This document shows, one piece after another, positions 1 to 10,870 of a stretch of DNA of 64,000 nt. Each line of letters opens with the position of its first letter. Position 1 is the first letter of the stretch. A program made the position numbers and the translations under genes. The DNA comes from Sipunculus nudus (lineage: Eukaryota; Annelida; Sipuncula; Golfingiida; Sipunculidae). The notes under the pieces are model-generated. The model was given only the letters and a program-made list of their open reading frames with translations. It was not told the origin of the DNA and ran no database searches. The stretch is taken from contig CM049313.1 of the NCBI GenBank assembly GCA_026874595.1, forward strand, positions 57,803,159-57,867,158, in the 5' to 3' direction.

Positions 1-768
1 TCCGCAGACTGATCAGATTGCTGAAGGCTTGCATTGTCTTGTACTAGCCATGTACCAGTACCCATAGTTTTTATCTGTGGCATCTGGGTTTAAGTATGTA
101 CTGGTACATAAAAATGGCAGCCCACATGAGTGGATTTCGAGAAATTAGTGAATTAAACCTGACAGGGATGGGGAAGGGCGTGAGAATTTGACACAAAAAT
201 ACTCTGAGGATAACATCCAGGCAAGACTCTACCTGCAGAGAAGTTTTGTGGCCAAGGGACATATATAGGCAAAGTTTACAGTTAAATAATGCTGTTTTGA
301 ACCACACAATAATCTTCAAATTATAGTAGGATGCCTATTAACCATGAGATTATGGGTATGAAAACACATGATATGACCATAAATAAACAACAAGTGACCC
401 ATTGGTCATGACTCTGTGCTGAAAAGCAAGACCTACTGTTTTAAGAGGCAAATATTCAAAACATTTAACCACATTTTAATAAACTAGTTAGCTAGTTTTG
501 TCGAACCTATGTAGGATGAAAGGTATACATGCATGTCTGGTTAAGCAAATCACTTACTGGTCAAAGAAAAATACTGAATGCTAATGAGCTTATATTGTAA
601 AATGACTGACACTTATTAGTCTTATAATAACCAATAACATGCTAAACTTAACCAATGGACACAAATATCAGCTGTTGACCAACATGCACACCTAATTTCA
701 AGGCTGCCTGTGCATGAATTACTGAAACATTGGTGCTTTTGTATGAATTTATACTAACAATTGTTACA
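1..768. other. Left-edge non-coding stretch
   Basis: No coding frame with splice signals, no tandem array and no inverted repeat is visible here. The sequence is plain AT-rich DNA, consistent with intron or intergenic DNA left of the SINE-like array. The 82-codon minus-strand open frame at 71-319 has no recognisable domain and no paired splice sites, so it is not called as a gene. Confidence 0.4.
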
Positions 769-1193
769 GGGGGAAATAAAGCGGACCAAACTGTCTGGCT
801 AGTGAAGCTTGCTTTTCTAGTGAAGCTGCTGGAACGTCAGGCATGTGCGCAACCAACATGGGTCGAATCCCGGATCGACCCAATGTTTTCCCCTGAGCGA
901 TTTGTCTTCATAAAGAAAATGGGGGCTCGTCCAGCTGAAGGTTAACTTTGTGGCGCAGGAAATAAGCTCACCAAAGTGTGACTCCTGGGATAATTAGTCT
1001 TGTTCTGATAGCAGAACACTCTTAAGAGGGGGTGTGTTAAGGGGTGACATAAAGCTTACCGAACTGTCTCACTAGTGAAGCTTGCTTTTCTAGCAAAGGG
1101 GTTGGAACACTGGACATGTGCGCCACCGACATAGGCCTGAATCCAGGATCAGGCCAGAATTTTCCCCTGAGCAATTTGTCTTCGTAACACAAT
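769..1193 (+). repeat. Three-unit SINE-like array with a covarying hairpin
   Basis: Two diverged copies lie in direct orientation at 769-925 and about 1,041-1,193. A fragment of a third copy lies near 955-990. Shared blocks include CTAGTGAAGCTTGCTTTTCT and CCCCTGAGC.ATTTGTCTTC. Copy 1 holds TGGCTAGTGAAG (about 796), which resembles a polymerase III A box, and GGTCGAATCC (861), which resembles a B box, so a tRNA-derived SINE is plausible. Each copy also has a 7-bp hairpin: GGGTCGA/TCGACCC at 860-881 and GGCCTGA/TCAGGCC at 1,134-1,155. The three changed base pairs are all compensated. No poly-A tail or target duplication was seen. The SINE assignment is inference. Confidence 0.5.
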
Positions 1194-1370
1194 GGACTAA
1201 CTATATGAAACTAGAACATCAGTAGATGCTGACAAAAGTCCTCAGCCAAAAGAACAGTAACAGTAACACTGTTCTCATGTGTTCTCATGGATGAATATCT
1301 GTACATATCTCAGTTATAAATTTAAACTGGAGAAGTATGTACCATGATTCAATATAATCCACCAATGTTT

Positions 1371-2400
1371 TTAGAAGATATCCTGCTCACAAGGCCAAAG
1401 TTGAAAAATCTAATAAAAAAATCATTAAAAAATCAGGAATTGTAGGTGGTGCCCCCAAACTTGTGCAGCAGGTACAGACCATCAGTCCCAATGATCATAG
1501 TAAGTTTTGTGAAAATCCACCCAATGGTTCCTAAAAATTAAGCTTCTAAGTATTTTTCTATAATCAGCTCTAAAACATAAAAAAAAAAACAGGTCAAGGT
1601 CACCCATCTTTGAACATGACCGAGATATTGTCGATATACATCTTCAACGAAGAAATAAAATTCCTACAAAGAATCCTTTTAGAGATATCTTGCTCACAGG
1701 GCCAAAGTTGAAAATTCGGATAAAAATTCATAAAAAACAGAAATTATCGGTGGCAGCAACAAACTTGTGCAGAAGGTACAGACCATGAGTCTCCAGAAAC
1801 CATAGTAGGTTTTGTAAAAATCCACCCAATGATTCCTGAGAAATAAGCTTCTAAGTGTTTTTCTATAATCAGCTCTTAAACGTAGAATAATTGGTTATGG
1901 TCACCCATCTTCGAACTTGACTGAGATTTTGTTGATATACATCATCACCAAAGAAATAAAATTCCTACAGTGAAATAAAATTCCTAACCCTAACCTTTTA
2001 GAGATATCCCACTCACAGGGCCAAAGTTGAAAAATCCGATAAAAATTCATTAAAATTCAGAAATTGTAGTTGGCCCCACAAAAATTGTGCAACAGGTACA
2101 AACCAACAGTCCCCATTACCATAGTAAGCTTTGTGAAAATCCACCCAAAGGTTCCTGAGAAATAAGCTTCTAAGTGTTTTTATATAATCAGCTCTAAAAC
2201 GTAGAAAAATAGGTCAAGGCCACCCTTCTTCAAACTTGAACTAGATTTTGTTGATATACATCATCACCAAAGAAATAAAATTCCTACGGTGAATCCTTTT
2301 AGAGATATCCCGCTCACAAGGTAAATGTTAACGGACGCCAGACAGCCGGCCAGACAGACACATTGAGGTGACAACAATAGCTGATGTGAGGGCTAATATA
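1371..2400 (+). repeat. Three tandem ~300-bp units with ACGG/ACAG-type tail
   Basis: The block GAGATATCC.GCTCACA.GG recurs at about 1,374, 1,681, 2,001 and 2,302, giving units of about 307, 320 and 301 bp. Each unit repeats a GGTCAAGGTCACCC-like stretch, a CACCCAATGGTTCCT-like stretch and TAAGCTTCTAAGT. The array ends in GTTAACGGACGCCAGACAG followed by a CAGACAGACA tract near 2,330-2,365. The tandem core plus GACAGAC tail is the layout of the A/B elements elsewhere in the window. However, the 3' hairpin is not recognisable here, so this is either an old element or a separate family. Confidence 0.7.
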
Positions 2401-3065
2401 ACTGAAAAAGTCATACTCATGAAAAACTTTTTCATTAAATCTTGTGAGAACTTTGCACAATTAATGGCATATAAATGAGATCATTGGACATTATTTCAAC
2501 TTGAAGGACAAAGGCAAAATCTATAATTTTTTTGTGATAACTACAATCACATGACCACCATTGACCAGTCACATCATGAGCATACCATGAAACAAGTGCT
2601 GAGAAAATGTTGAGAAAACACTGAATATCCTTTTATTTAGTCCACAGTTAATAGTATGCATAAATTAAATTAAGTTCCAGCACAAGATATGAACCCACAG
2701 CTGAACTTTTCTCATTGCGATTGTTTATAACACATTTGCAGTAGTCTCGAATTAATAACTGGATTTTATTGGGAAAAAGTAAATACCTAAGGAGCATCAC
2801 AAGCCTATAATAAACAATAAAGCCATTGGTGATCCACATGCATAGCAAATTTTATGGCGTTGCATGAGTTTATCATTGAGATATATTTATGAATTTTTTC
2901 TCAAAATGGACCAAACACAGTGAATTTGACACCTTTAAGAGAATCAGGAAAGGCAGATTATTTTCATGTTTTCCCACTGACAAGTTTGATGGTAAAACTG
3001 AGGCACATACTGGTAATTTATATTTAAACCAACACACAACATTTGTTCAACAACCTTGATCTTTC
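2401..3065. other. Non-coding stretch
   Basis: AT-rich sequence between the 300-bp tandem array and the poly-G/poly-C element. I see no exon, inverted repeat or array. A 66-codon minus-strand frame at 2,648-2,848 shows no domain and no convincing splice junctions. Confidence 0.35.
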
Positions 3066-3289
3066 CAGTGAAGGATCCAGAAGGGGGGGGGGGGCGGAGG
3101 TCAAGAGCCCCCCCCCCCCCCCCCCCCCCACTTTTTACCTGAACCTTTTTATAACCTTGGGTTTCAAACCAAATTTTGCGGCCTGGACCCCCTCCTTCCC
3201 AGACAAGAGTACCCTTTTTTAGGTTTTTCTTTTTTTAAGGTCTTCCTGGGTTGGACCTTCCCCTCTCCAGAATTGTGGATCTGCCCCTG
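3066..3289. mobile_element. Candidate hAT-like MITE with poly-G/poly-C core
   Basis: The left edge reads CAGTGAAGGATCCAG and the right edge, read from the other strand, is CAGGGGCAGATCCAC. This imperfect terminal inverted repeat resembles the CAGNGGCGGATCCA ends typical of many hAT-type non-autonomous elements. Inside are a G run (3,083-3,094) and a long C run (3,107-3,129) that could fold on each other. I could not find a clear 8-bp target duplication, so the borders and the class are tentative. Confidence 0.4.
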
Positions 3290-3488
3290 CATTCAGCACT
3301 TAGGAATGGGACACTAGAGTCAGCTGATAAATAACTTCCCTTTTTAATGATGGTGTGATAAACCATGTGTTGCAGCTGTAGTCACTGCAGGTTTCAATAC
3401 CTTAGAAACAGTTGTAAATTTCTGGTTTTGTGAAAGTGTGTCACCAATGCATGTGGTCAAGGTAGTCCTAAATGCATAAAGTACTCAC

Positions 3489-3655
3489 TTGCTGGTTCAA
3501 CTTTGTGTGTAAATCTCTGGTAGCTGGAGTAGAGTATGTAGATGATTAACAGGACAGGCAGACCACACTTAACAAAGCTTACTATACCACGACGCATGAT
3601 GATCAAAATGGACTCCATCATACTGCCTTCAACGACATGGTGTCCAGATGTAAAT
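3489..3655 (-). CDS. Candidate start exon of a signal-anchored (type II-like) membrane protein
   Basis: On the minus strand this block starts after an acceptor (TTACAG, 3,661-3,656) and ends at donor CAA|GTGAGT (3,488). From the ATGATG at 3,621 it reads MMESILIIMRRGIVS, then a hydrophobic helix CGLPVLLIIYILYSSY, then QRFTHKVEPA, with one base left over (phase 1). A short basic cytosolic N-terminus, one membrane span and a polar stretch after it is the layout of a type II Golgi/ER enzyme or another signal-anchored protein. The family is not recognised. The frame is also open upstream of the ATG to the acceptor, so an internal exon is possible. A 6-codon upstream frame (ATG at 3,639) ends in a TGA overlapping the main ATG. 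The polypyrimidine tract is weak. The phase does not join to the exon at 45.4 kb, because direct joining would create TGA. Confidence 0.5.
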
Positions 3656-5883
3656 CTGTAACACACAATGATACAAACTGTGCTTATAAAAAGATCTCTA
3701 CTGTATACTTCACATGTATATTGTACAGGACTCTGTATGACTTGGTTATATATGTATTCAATAAATAAAATGCTGTTCAAAATACTGATAAAATTAAACA
3801 AGACTCAATAATATGCACCGACAGACCATGAGTCATGGTTTTATGCTGAATTTGTCCTCTAGGAATTTTAAATTTATCAATTAATATAGTGAATGATGGG
3901 ACACTGGTGATGTGAGAGATTGTAAAAATGTCATAACTGATTTCTTATGGGTTTAGATAAATTTACAAATGAGGAATAATGTATCAAATATTCTGCTGCT
4001 CCTACTGCTGATATCAACATCATTCCTACAATAATGTCTATGCACGATCATTTCAGGTTTGTTATTTGTTCATAAGTGAAACATGTCTATCAAGCACTTG
4101 CGCAGGTACCCTTCAAATGCAGTGGTTATATACACACTTTAGTCACAGTACATCTCTTCAGTTAATAAAGCAAGTATTGCTGGGTTTCTCCACCAGGCTT
4201 AGCACCTGAACAAGTATTGTGGTTAAACCCATGAGAGCTGGGTGTCACAGTATGCTCCATAAGCAGCTGTTACACTACGCTCAACTATTTGCTCCACTAA
4301 CCGCTGCGGTTGTTTGGCCACCAGACGATGCTGTCTCTGTAGAATTCCCTCCTGCATAATATTAAACCATCCCCCCCCCCCCTGTTGGAATACACAGGAT
4401 GCAATTGTAACCTTTCAGGACAGTCTCTATACTAACTCGCTGGTGTGACCTGGGGTCAGTTAATTATTTCCACCTGTTTGCAAACTTCCTCTCTTGCAGT
4501 TCTGCGCAAAGAGCTTTGCATGGGTGCAGCCATTTTGTTTTCAGATTTCGTTTTTGAGCTATGCATGGGTGCAGTCACCTTTGTCCACATGCTGAGTCAA
4601 TCAGATTTTACCTTACCCATCGTCAAATTGCTGGATGTTTGGCAGCATGCAAAACCTGAAGAATCCTTCAATTTCTCACAGTGTGTGAGTGGAAAGTTCC
4701 AGGGAAGTCACACACTGTGTTCAGAGCATAGGTGTCACAGGTTAAAAACTTGGGAGTTCAATGCAAAATGCAATATCACACATTAAATGGTTAAAATGAA
4801 GGAGATATAGAATGATGAAATGTATTATCCCTGTATAAGGAGTGTTATACAGGCTGTTTTAACAATCCTCCATTAAGTCTGTGAAAACCATCTCAAGCAT
4901 GCAGTCCACAAACTGAACAGCAAATTTATGCAAAAAAGTGAAATTTATTAATGTAAAAAGTCCTTTAACATGTTTTTATTCAATCATAATAACAAACTCA
5001 TATGGTGCTCAGCAGAGTGCATACCCCATCCAAGGTGAACCAATCTTACTGGATAAGTCCTTCATCCAGAGGCACATCTAAATTTAATGGGGGATTACTT
5101 AATCCCCAAACAGCCAAACCTAAACCCAAAAAAACAGACCAACCAAATGTAAAACTGTAAAAAATAAATAAATAAAACCTACCAACCATACAGTAAAACT
5201 TGCTGTAAAAAAATACTCACCAACAGAACAAACAAACAGTTAAACCTACTGTAAAAAAAAATAAAAACAAAACTGACCAACAGACAAACTATACAGAAAA
5301 ACTTACCTAAAAAAAAGAGATACTGTCAAACTGAACAACCAAACCATACCACCTACAGTAAAATAAAAACCAATACCCTTCCAAACAAAGAAGCAAACAA
5401 AACCAATCAGGTATTAAAAAATAAGACTATTTAAGGCATATCAGATATCATATAAATTTATCCATCAGTATTTAAAACATATATAAAGGCATATAAAAGC
5501 CTAATTATTAAGTGTTTTGAATTCCTTTGCAGGCTCTACTCAATATACACTATATACTTACGACAGAATAATGCAATATACATTACTGTTTCAGTCATAG
5601 ATTTACTTTCAAATGGATATATATGACTTTCTGTCAGGAATTTCGCCATTCAACAATGTTACTGACATCAGGGAGAAGGTACACTTACTGTGTGTTACAC
5701 TCTTTAAATGGCCATGGCATTTGGAGTGCCCAAACTCTCATGCTATCAATGAAACAAAGGCATAAGTTTGAAACAAGACATGCTGCTGAAATAACATTTC
5801 CCTGCTTGGTTAACAATAAAATACCACTATACCTTGCTGTGTGAACCATTTTCATGAAAAAAAACAACAAGAAACAATTTTGA
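3656..5883. other. Non-coding stretch, possibly upstream intron of the 3.5-kb exon
   Basis: About 2.2 kb with no array and no convincing exon. A 10-12 base C run lies near 4,371-4,382, and A-rich simple sequence with repeated ACCAAC/AACAAAC words fills 5,100-5,400. A 113-codon plus-strand frame at 4,445-4,786 has no recognisable domain and contains a degenerate internal repeat (GAGCTTTGCATGGGTGCAG / GAGCTATGCATGGGTGCAG, 4,511 and 4,556), so it was not called. If the 3,489-3,655 exon is real, this stretch would be its upstream intron or 5' flank. Confidence 0.35.
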
Positions 5884-6054
5884 ACAAGTGACCCATGGGT
5901 CATGACGCTCAGCTGCCAAGCATGACCTGCGACATCATGGGCTGCAATTCACAACTTCTAGTAAAATTGTTGCAGAACCTATATGCCAATTTTGTTTAAA
6001 CTTTCTACATTGCCATAAATTCTTATCATATATGTCTGGTTAAAACATGGTGAA
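5881..6054 (+). mobile_element. Solo A/B-family 5' end
   Basis: ACAAGTGACCCATGGGTCAT at 5,884 followed by GACGCTCAGCTG matches the 5' terminus of the A and B elements at 12.15, 16.7 and 20.2 kb. It includes the 14-bp palindrome TGACCCATGGGTCA (5,889-5,902). The similarity fades after about 60 bp and a C-family 5' end begins at 6,055. I read this as a truncated or C-interrupted A/B element. The matching A/B 3' hairpin is not found directly after the C element. Confidence 0.6.
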
Positions 6055-8002
6055 CTAGATATTTCTTGGCACCGCAGGTGCCATAGTATCCCCAGACAAT
6101 TAATCCCCCCCCCCTTTAAGAATAGGCCCCCCATCTTCAGCAACAATTAATATCAGACCACACTCATAGAAAAGGTCATTCTCATAGAAAAGGTCATGAT
6201 CCAAATTTCAATATACATCATCCCCTAACCCATGTCTATGTATATGCAAGAAATCTGTCCATTAGTTTTTGACTTATAATGCTCACAATACTGTTAAGTG
6301 GCAATGATGGGGTATTAAACGGCACGAAAACAAGTAAAAGAATAACAGGTGGCACCACCTGTTTCCTGTACATGACAACACTATCCAAGATCTTCGTTCA
6401 AGTTGATTTTTGGACCAATCAATGCATCCCTTATTGAGAAATTAATGATTTTGTGTGATTTTCACCATATATGGCAATATTCAAGGTCAAGGCCACTCAT
6501 TGGAAAGGTCATGACCCCTATTCAAATAAACATTATCCTATAACCCATATCCATGTATATGCATAATATGAAAGAAATTTGTCCATTAGTTTTTGACTTA
6601 TAATGCTCACAGTACTGATAAATGGCAATGATGGGGTATTAAACGGCACAAAACAAGTAAAAGAATAACAGGTGGCGCTACCTGTTTCCTGTACATGACA
6701 ATACTTTCCAAGATCTTCGAACATGTTGATTTTTGGACCAATGCATGCATCCCTTATTGAGATATTAATGATTTTGTGTAATTTTCACCATATATGGCAA
6801 TATTCAAGGTCAAGGCCACTCTAATAGGAAAGGTCATGACCCCAATTTATATATACATTATCCCATAACCCATGTCTATGTATATGCATAATATGAAAGA
6901 AATCTGTCCATTAGTTTTTGACTTGTAATGCTCACAGGTTATAAATGTACTGTGAAGTGGCAATGATGGGGTATTAAACGGCACGAAAACAAGTAAAAGA
7001 ATAACAGGTGGCGCCACCTGTTTCCGGTACATGACATTACTATCCAAGATCTTCGGTCAAGTTGATTTTTGGACCAATGCATGCATCCCTTATTGAGAAA
7101 TTAATTATTTTGTGTGATTTTCACCATATATGGCAATATTCAAGGTCAAGGCCACTCACTGGAAAGGTCATGACCCCTATTCAAATAAACATTATCCTAT
7201 AACCCATATCCATGTATATGCATAATATGAAAGAAATTTATCCATTAGTTTATGACTTATAATGCTCACAGTACTGATAAATGGCAATGATGGGGTATTA
7301 AACGGCCAGAAAACAAGTAAAAGAATAACAGGTGGCGCCACCTGTTTCCGGTACATGACATAACTATCCAAGATCTTCGGTCAAGTTGATTTTTGGACCA
7401 ATGCATGCATCCCTTATTGAGAAATTAATGATTTTGTGTGATTTTCACCATATATGGCAATATTCAAGGTCAAGGCCACTCTCATAGGAAAGGTCATGAC
7501 CCCAATTTAAATAAACATCATCCCATAACCCATATCTATGTATTTGCATAATATGAAAGAAATCTGTCCATTAGTTTTTGACTTATAATGCTCACAGTAC
7601 TGTCAAGTAGCAATTTTGGGGATATTAAATGGCATGAAAACAAGTAAAGCATAATAGGTGGCGCCACCAGTTTCTGGAACATGACAACCCTATCCATGAT
7701 CTTCGATCAACTTGATTTTGGGATCAATCCATGCAAGTTTTCTTGAGATATTTAAGAATTTGTGTGATTTTCCCCAAAATTGAACCTATTCAAGGTCAAG
7801 GTCACTCTCCTAGTTGAGGTCATGACCTCATTTTAAATAGGCGTTGTCCTCTCACCCATATCTATACATATACCAAGTTTGGTAAAGATCTGTGAAATAT
7901 TTTTTGAGTTATTGTGTCCAAAAGAAATCTCTGCGGCGGCGGCGGCAGCGCGACTGTGCCTAAACCATAGTATCTCCAGACTATGTCTGGCGATACAATG
8001 AT
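6055..8002 (+). mobile_element. Complete C-family hairpin-ended element, five ~325-bp units
   Basis: The 5' end holds a perfect hairpin GGCACC-GCA-GGTGCC (6,068-6,082) followed by the subterminal motif GTATCCCCAGAC (6,086-6,097). The 3' end holds the hairpin GTATCTCCAGAC-TAT-GTCTGGCGATAC (7,970-7,996), whose outer arm is the reverse complement of the 5' motif in 11 of 12 positions. A GCGGCGGCGG tract at 7,933 precedes it. The core is five tandem units anchored by ATGGGGTATTAAACGG at about 6,301, 6,624, 6,960, 7,283 and 7,610. Each unit carries one copy or variant of CAGGTGGCGCCACCTG. No coding capacity is seen. The architecture fits a non-autonomous rolling-circle (Helentron-like) element, which is inference. 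Confidence 0.75.
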
Positions 8003-9160
8003 GGTCTGAGGCAAAATGTATGGTTGTTGAGCTATCAGGAACTAATCCCACAGCTTGCTCGATACCTGTCAGTCTCAAAAGGAATACCACACAGGCCACA
8101 TATAAGGTCAAAATATAGCAAAAGATCAAGGAAATCCATGCAAGAATTATTGTGAAACGGGTGCTTCCATATTATTTTTTATTCAATTCAAGCCAACTGT
8201 ACTGAGCTTTCATAAATGATGGTCATATTTATTAAGAAATCTTTGACCCAATGCAAGATTACATTAATATACATCCCACTGCATTCACTTTAATAGTTCT
8301 TGAGATAATATGTTCTACAGGAATTTAAAGATGGCGTCCTGGTGGCCATATTGGATTTCTGACAGGTCAGAAATTGAACAACAAACATCCTCTAAAAGGT
8401 ACCAAACATCATAAAAAAATCACAGAAACTGTCCTGGCAAAAGGATTTCTAAAATGGCTACCTGGCAGACATAATGGTTTTCTGACAAGTCACACATCCT
8501 CCAATAAGACACTAAACTTGTAGCAATTGCTTCAAAGAATGTAACAGTTATGAATGTCCAAAACAATTCAAAAGGCATGATCAGGTTGGAGAGCTCTCAT
8601 ATCAGATTTATGAACATGCAAATGTAAAAAGTGCAAGTCCAATTTGTTTTAATTATCAGCTTGCTATTCAATGGGGTCAGCAGGGTAGGTAAACTGCAAA
8701 ACCTAAAAGAAAAGAAATGCAGAAAGCATCACTAAGAGTCTTGTAATCAAATAAAGCCATCCTAAATCCAGGTACAGACCCACATATTATCAGAACAAAC
8801 ACTTGCTGGTATATCTGATGATTTGTATAATAATATTCAGATATCTAGAAAACTAAGTTTATTGCTATGATTCCATGATATAAACTGCAAAATGTTCCCA
8901 TCATTTTATAAATCAGTAGCTAAACTTAACACTTAACTCTCATAGTCTTAATGCCTGGCCACAGCATTCCGGCAACAGTGTTTTTGTTATGCACTAATGA
9001 TATATTCTTATCACTCCATGAGCTGATACAAAAGGGAGTCATATATCACAAGTGTCACTGACAATTATGGGCACATAGTGAGATGTACCAGTTGTGAGTG
9101 CCATATGGATTTATATATACAAGAAAACAAGAAAAATAGAGATGGTCTACAAAATAAGTT
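8003..9160. other. Non-coding stretch with a diverged two-unit repeat
   Basis: No exon is supported. At 8,329-8,500 two diverged copies of an AAGATGGC..CCTGG..GCCATATTGG..TTCTGACA segment lie about 130 bp apart. The rest is AT-rich unique-looking sequence. Confidence 0.4.
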
Positions 9161-10212
9161 ATTGTGAACATCCCTGACCTATGACCTTGGCCTTTTGCCC
9201 ACATATCAACTGGATTCTTTCTAAATGATGGGTAACTACTAACCACTTACATCTGGCCGGGTGTAATTACTTGGCAACCAATGAGTAAATAACTTAGACC
9301 TGCAACCTTTTACCTCCTGACCAGCTGACCTCAAAATCAATTAGTTATTTCTTCATGCAAAAAGACCCATAAATATGAAGTTTGAATCAAATTCAGTGAT
9401 GCATAGATGTGGCATATGTGAAAAACTGAAGGTTTGGGTTGAACAGTTTCACTTGAAATATGTTCACAAGCATTTAGAACAATATTGTGACCTTGACCTT
9501 TGACCTTTTGAACTCAACATCAATAGGCTTCTTCTCCTATTGGTAGGTAAGCCATATATGACAGATATAAAGTATAGATTGAAAAGTTTGCTGAAAATGA
9601 CTCCACACAAGAAGAGGGTGCTGTGAACTTGACCTTTGACCTCAAAATCAACAGGTCTTTTCCCCTGTTGGCAGAGAAGCGATATCAGTGCTGAAAGGTT
9701 TAGCTTGAAATGTGTCCACAACCTTTTCAAAGAAGTGGATCCTGTGACCCTGACCTTTGACCTTGTGACCTCAACATCTATAGGATTCTTCTCCCACTTA
9801 GTAGGTGAGCTATCTGTGAAAGATCAAAGAATTGGGATGAAAGGTTTGGCTTAAAATGCATCCTGAGGCTTTTCAAAGAAGTTGGTTCTGTGACCTTGAC
9901 CTTTGACCTTGTGACCTCAAAATAATTATGGTTCTTCCCCTGTTGGTAGGTGAGCTGTATGTGGAAGATGGAAGGTTTGGGATGAAAATTTTGGCTAAAA
10001 GAATTATTTCTGGGGGGTGCAAACACACCCCATAACTTTGAGAATATAGGTTGCAGTGACCTAATTTCAGGTTTGCAAGGAGATCTTTTTAGAACCTCTA
10101 AATCTGCTTAGGGTTCATGGCCCTAGCCCCTATGGTTACGATTTGTGCCCTGCGCCGGACAAAGACCCATCGCTATAGCCCAGCATGACTGAAAGTCAGC
10201 TGAGCTAAAAAA
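9161..10212 (+). mobile_element. 5'-truncated A-family element with nuclear-receptor-like half-site array
   Basis: The 3' terminus matches family A. A GGTTACGATTTGTGCCCTG block (about 10,133) is followed by a reduced GCGCCGGACAAAGACC tail and a hairpin with arms AGCCCAGCATGACT (10,177-10,190) and AGTCAGCTGAGCT (10,194-10,206), then AAAAAA. Upstream are four or five degenerate units of about 115-150 bp, each with TGACCTTGACCTTTGACC or a close variant (9,488, 9,629, 9,744, 9,891; a weaker one near 9,176). No A-type 5' palindrome was found, so the 5' end is missing. The units are not coding. Confidence 0.7.
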
Positions 10213-10385
10213 AGGATACAGAAATTATAAGTTATAAGCACATCACATGTAACATCAAATGCTCAACCTCAGTTGGTATATTTAATGGAATCATTACTTT
10301 CTTAGTAAACTCATGAATCTGTCCAATGACCCATGATTGAATCTTACATCGGTTATCCAGTTAATACCCCTGTATCATTCCCCTA
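10213..10385. other. Short spacer between two elements
   Basis: AT-rich sequence between the A-family 3' end and the 10.4-10.87 kb element, with no feature seen. Confidence 0.3.
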
Positions 10386-10870
10386 AGAAAACTTAGTAGA
10401 TATCACTCTATTAAAGGAGGCCGTGATACTGATAAAACAAGTAAATTTGTGATATTTGTGTCCTGCTCTTAAAATATATGCTTCCTGTGATCTTCATGCT
10501 TGTCTTCTCAATATGTTTTAGTTTTTATTTCCCCCTGTTGATATCTATACGTCATAGTGCCTGTGTTTTAGTTTTCATTGTCACCTGAAGATGTGTCCAC
10601 ATGTAAAATTTTTGTTGTGAATTGGGAACCAAAGGGATATTTTAGTTTTGTTTTTGAGCTGGTGATAATAAATTTTCTGACTCTCCAAAACCGATCATAG
10701 CTAAGGTCAGCAAAAGAGCAATCACTGATCCAAATTTTAATGAGATTGGACAATATTAAGGAAAGTTATCTCATGGAAATGAAAAATCTGACTGACAGAC
10801 ATACAGAGGGACAGGAAGACAGACAAACCAAGATCAATGTCCCCTGTTCCGTGAAAACAGGGTACAAAAA
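10386..10870 (+). mobile_element. 3' part of another hairpin-ended element
   Basis: The sequence ends with a GACAGACATACAGAGGGACAG-type microsatellite (about 10,794-10,830) and a hairpin CCCTGTT / AACAGGG (10,842-10,862) followed by TACAAAAA. That is the same order of parts, microsatellite then hairpin then A-rich end, as the A/B and D families, with different sequence. I could not locate a 5' end or tandem units, so the left border is a guess. Confidence 0.4.

Noticed and set aside
1981-2000. AACCCTAACC telomere-like word
   Set aside because: Only two hexamer copies, arising from a duplicated TTCCTA segment inside the 300-bp array. Not an interstitial telomere array.
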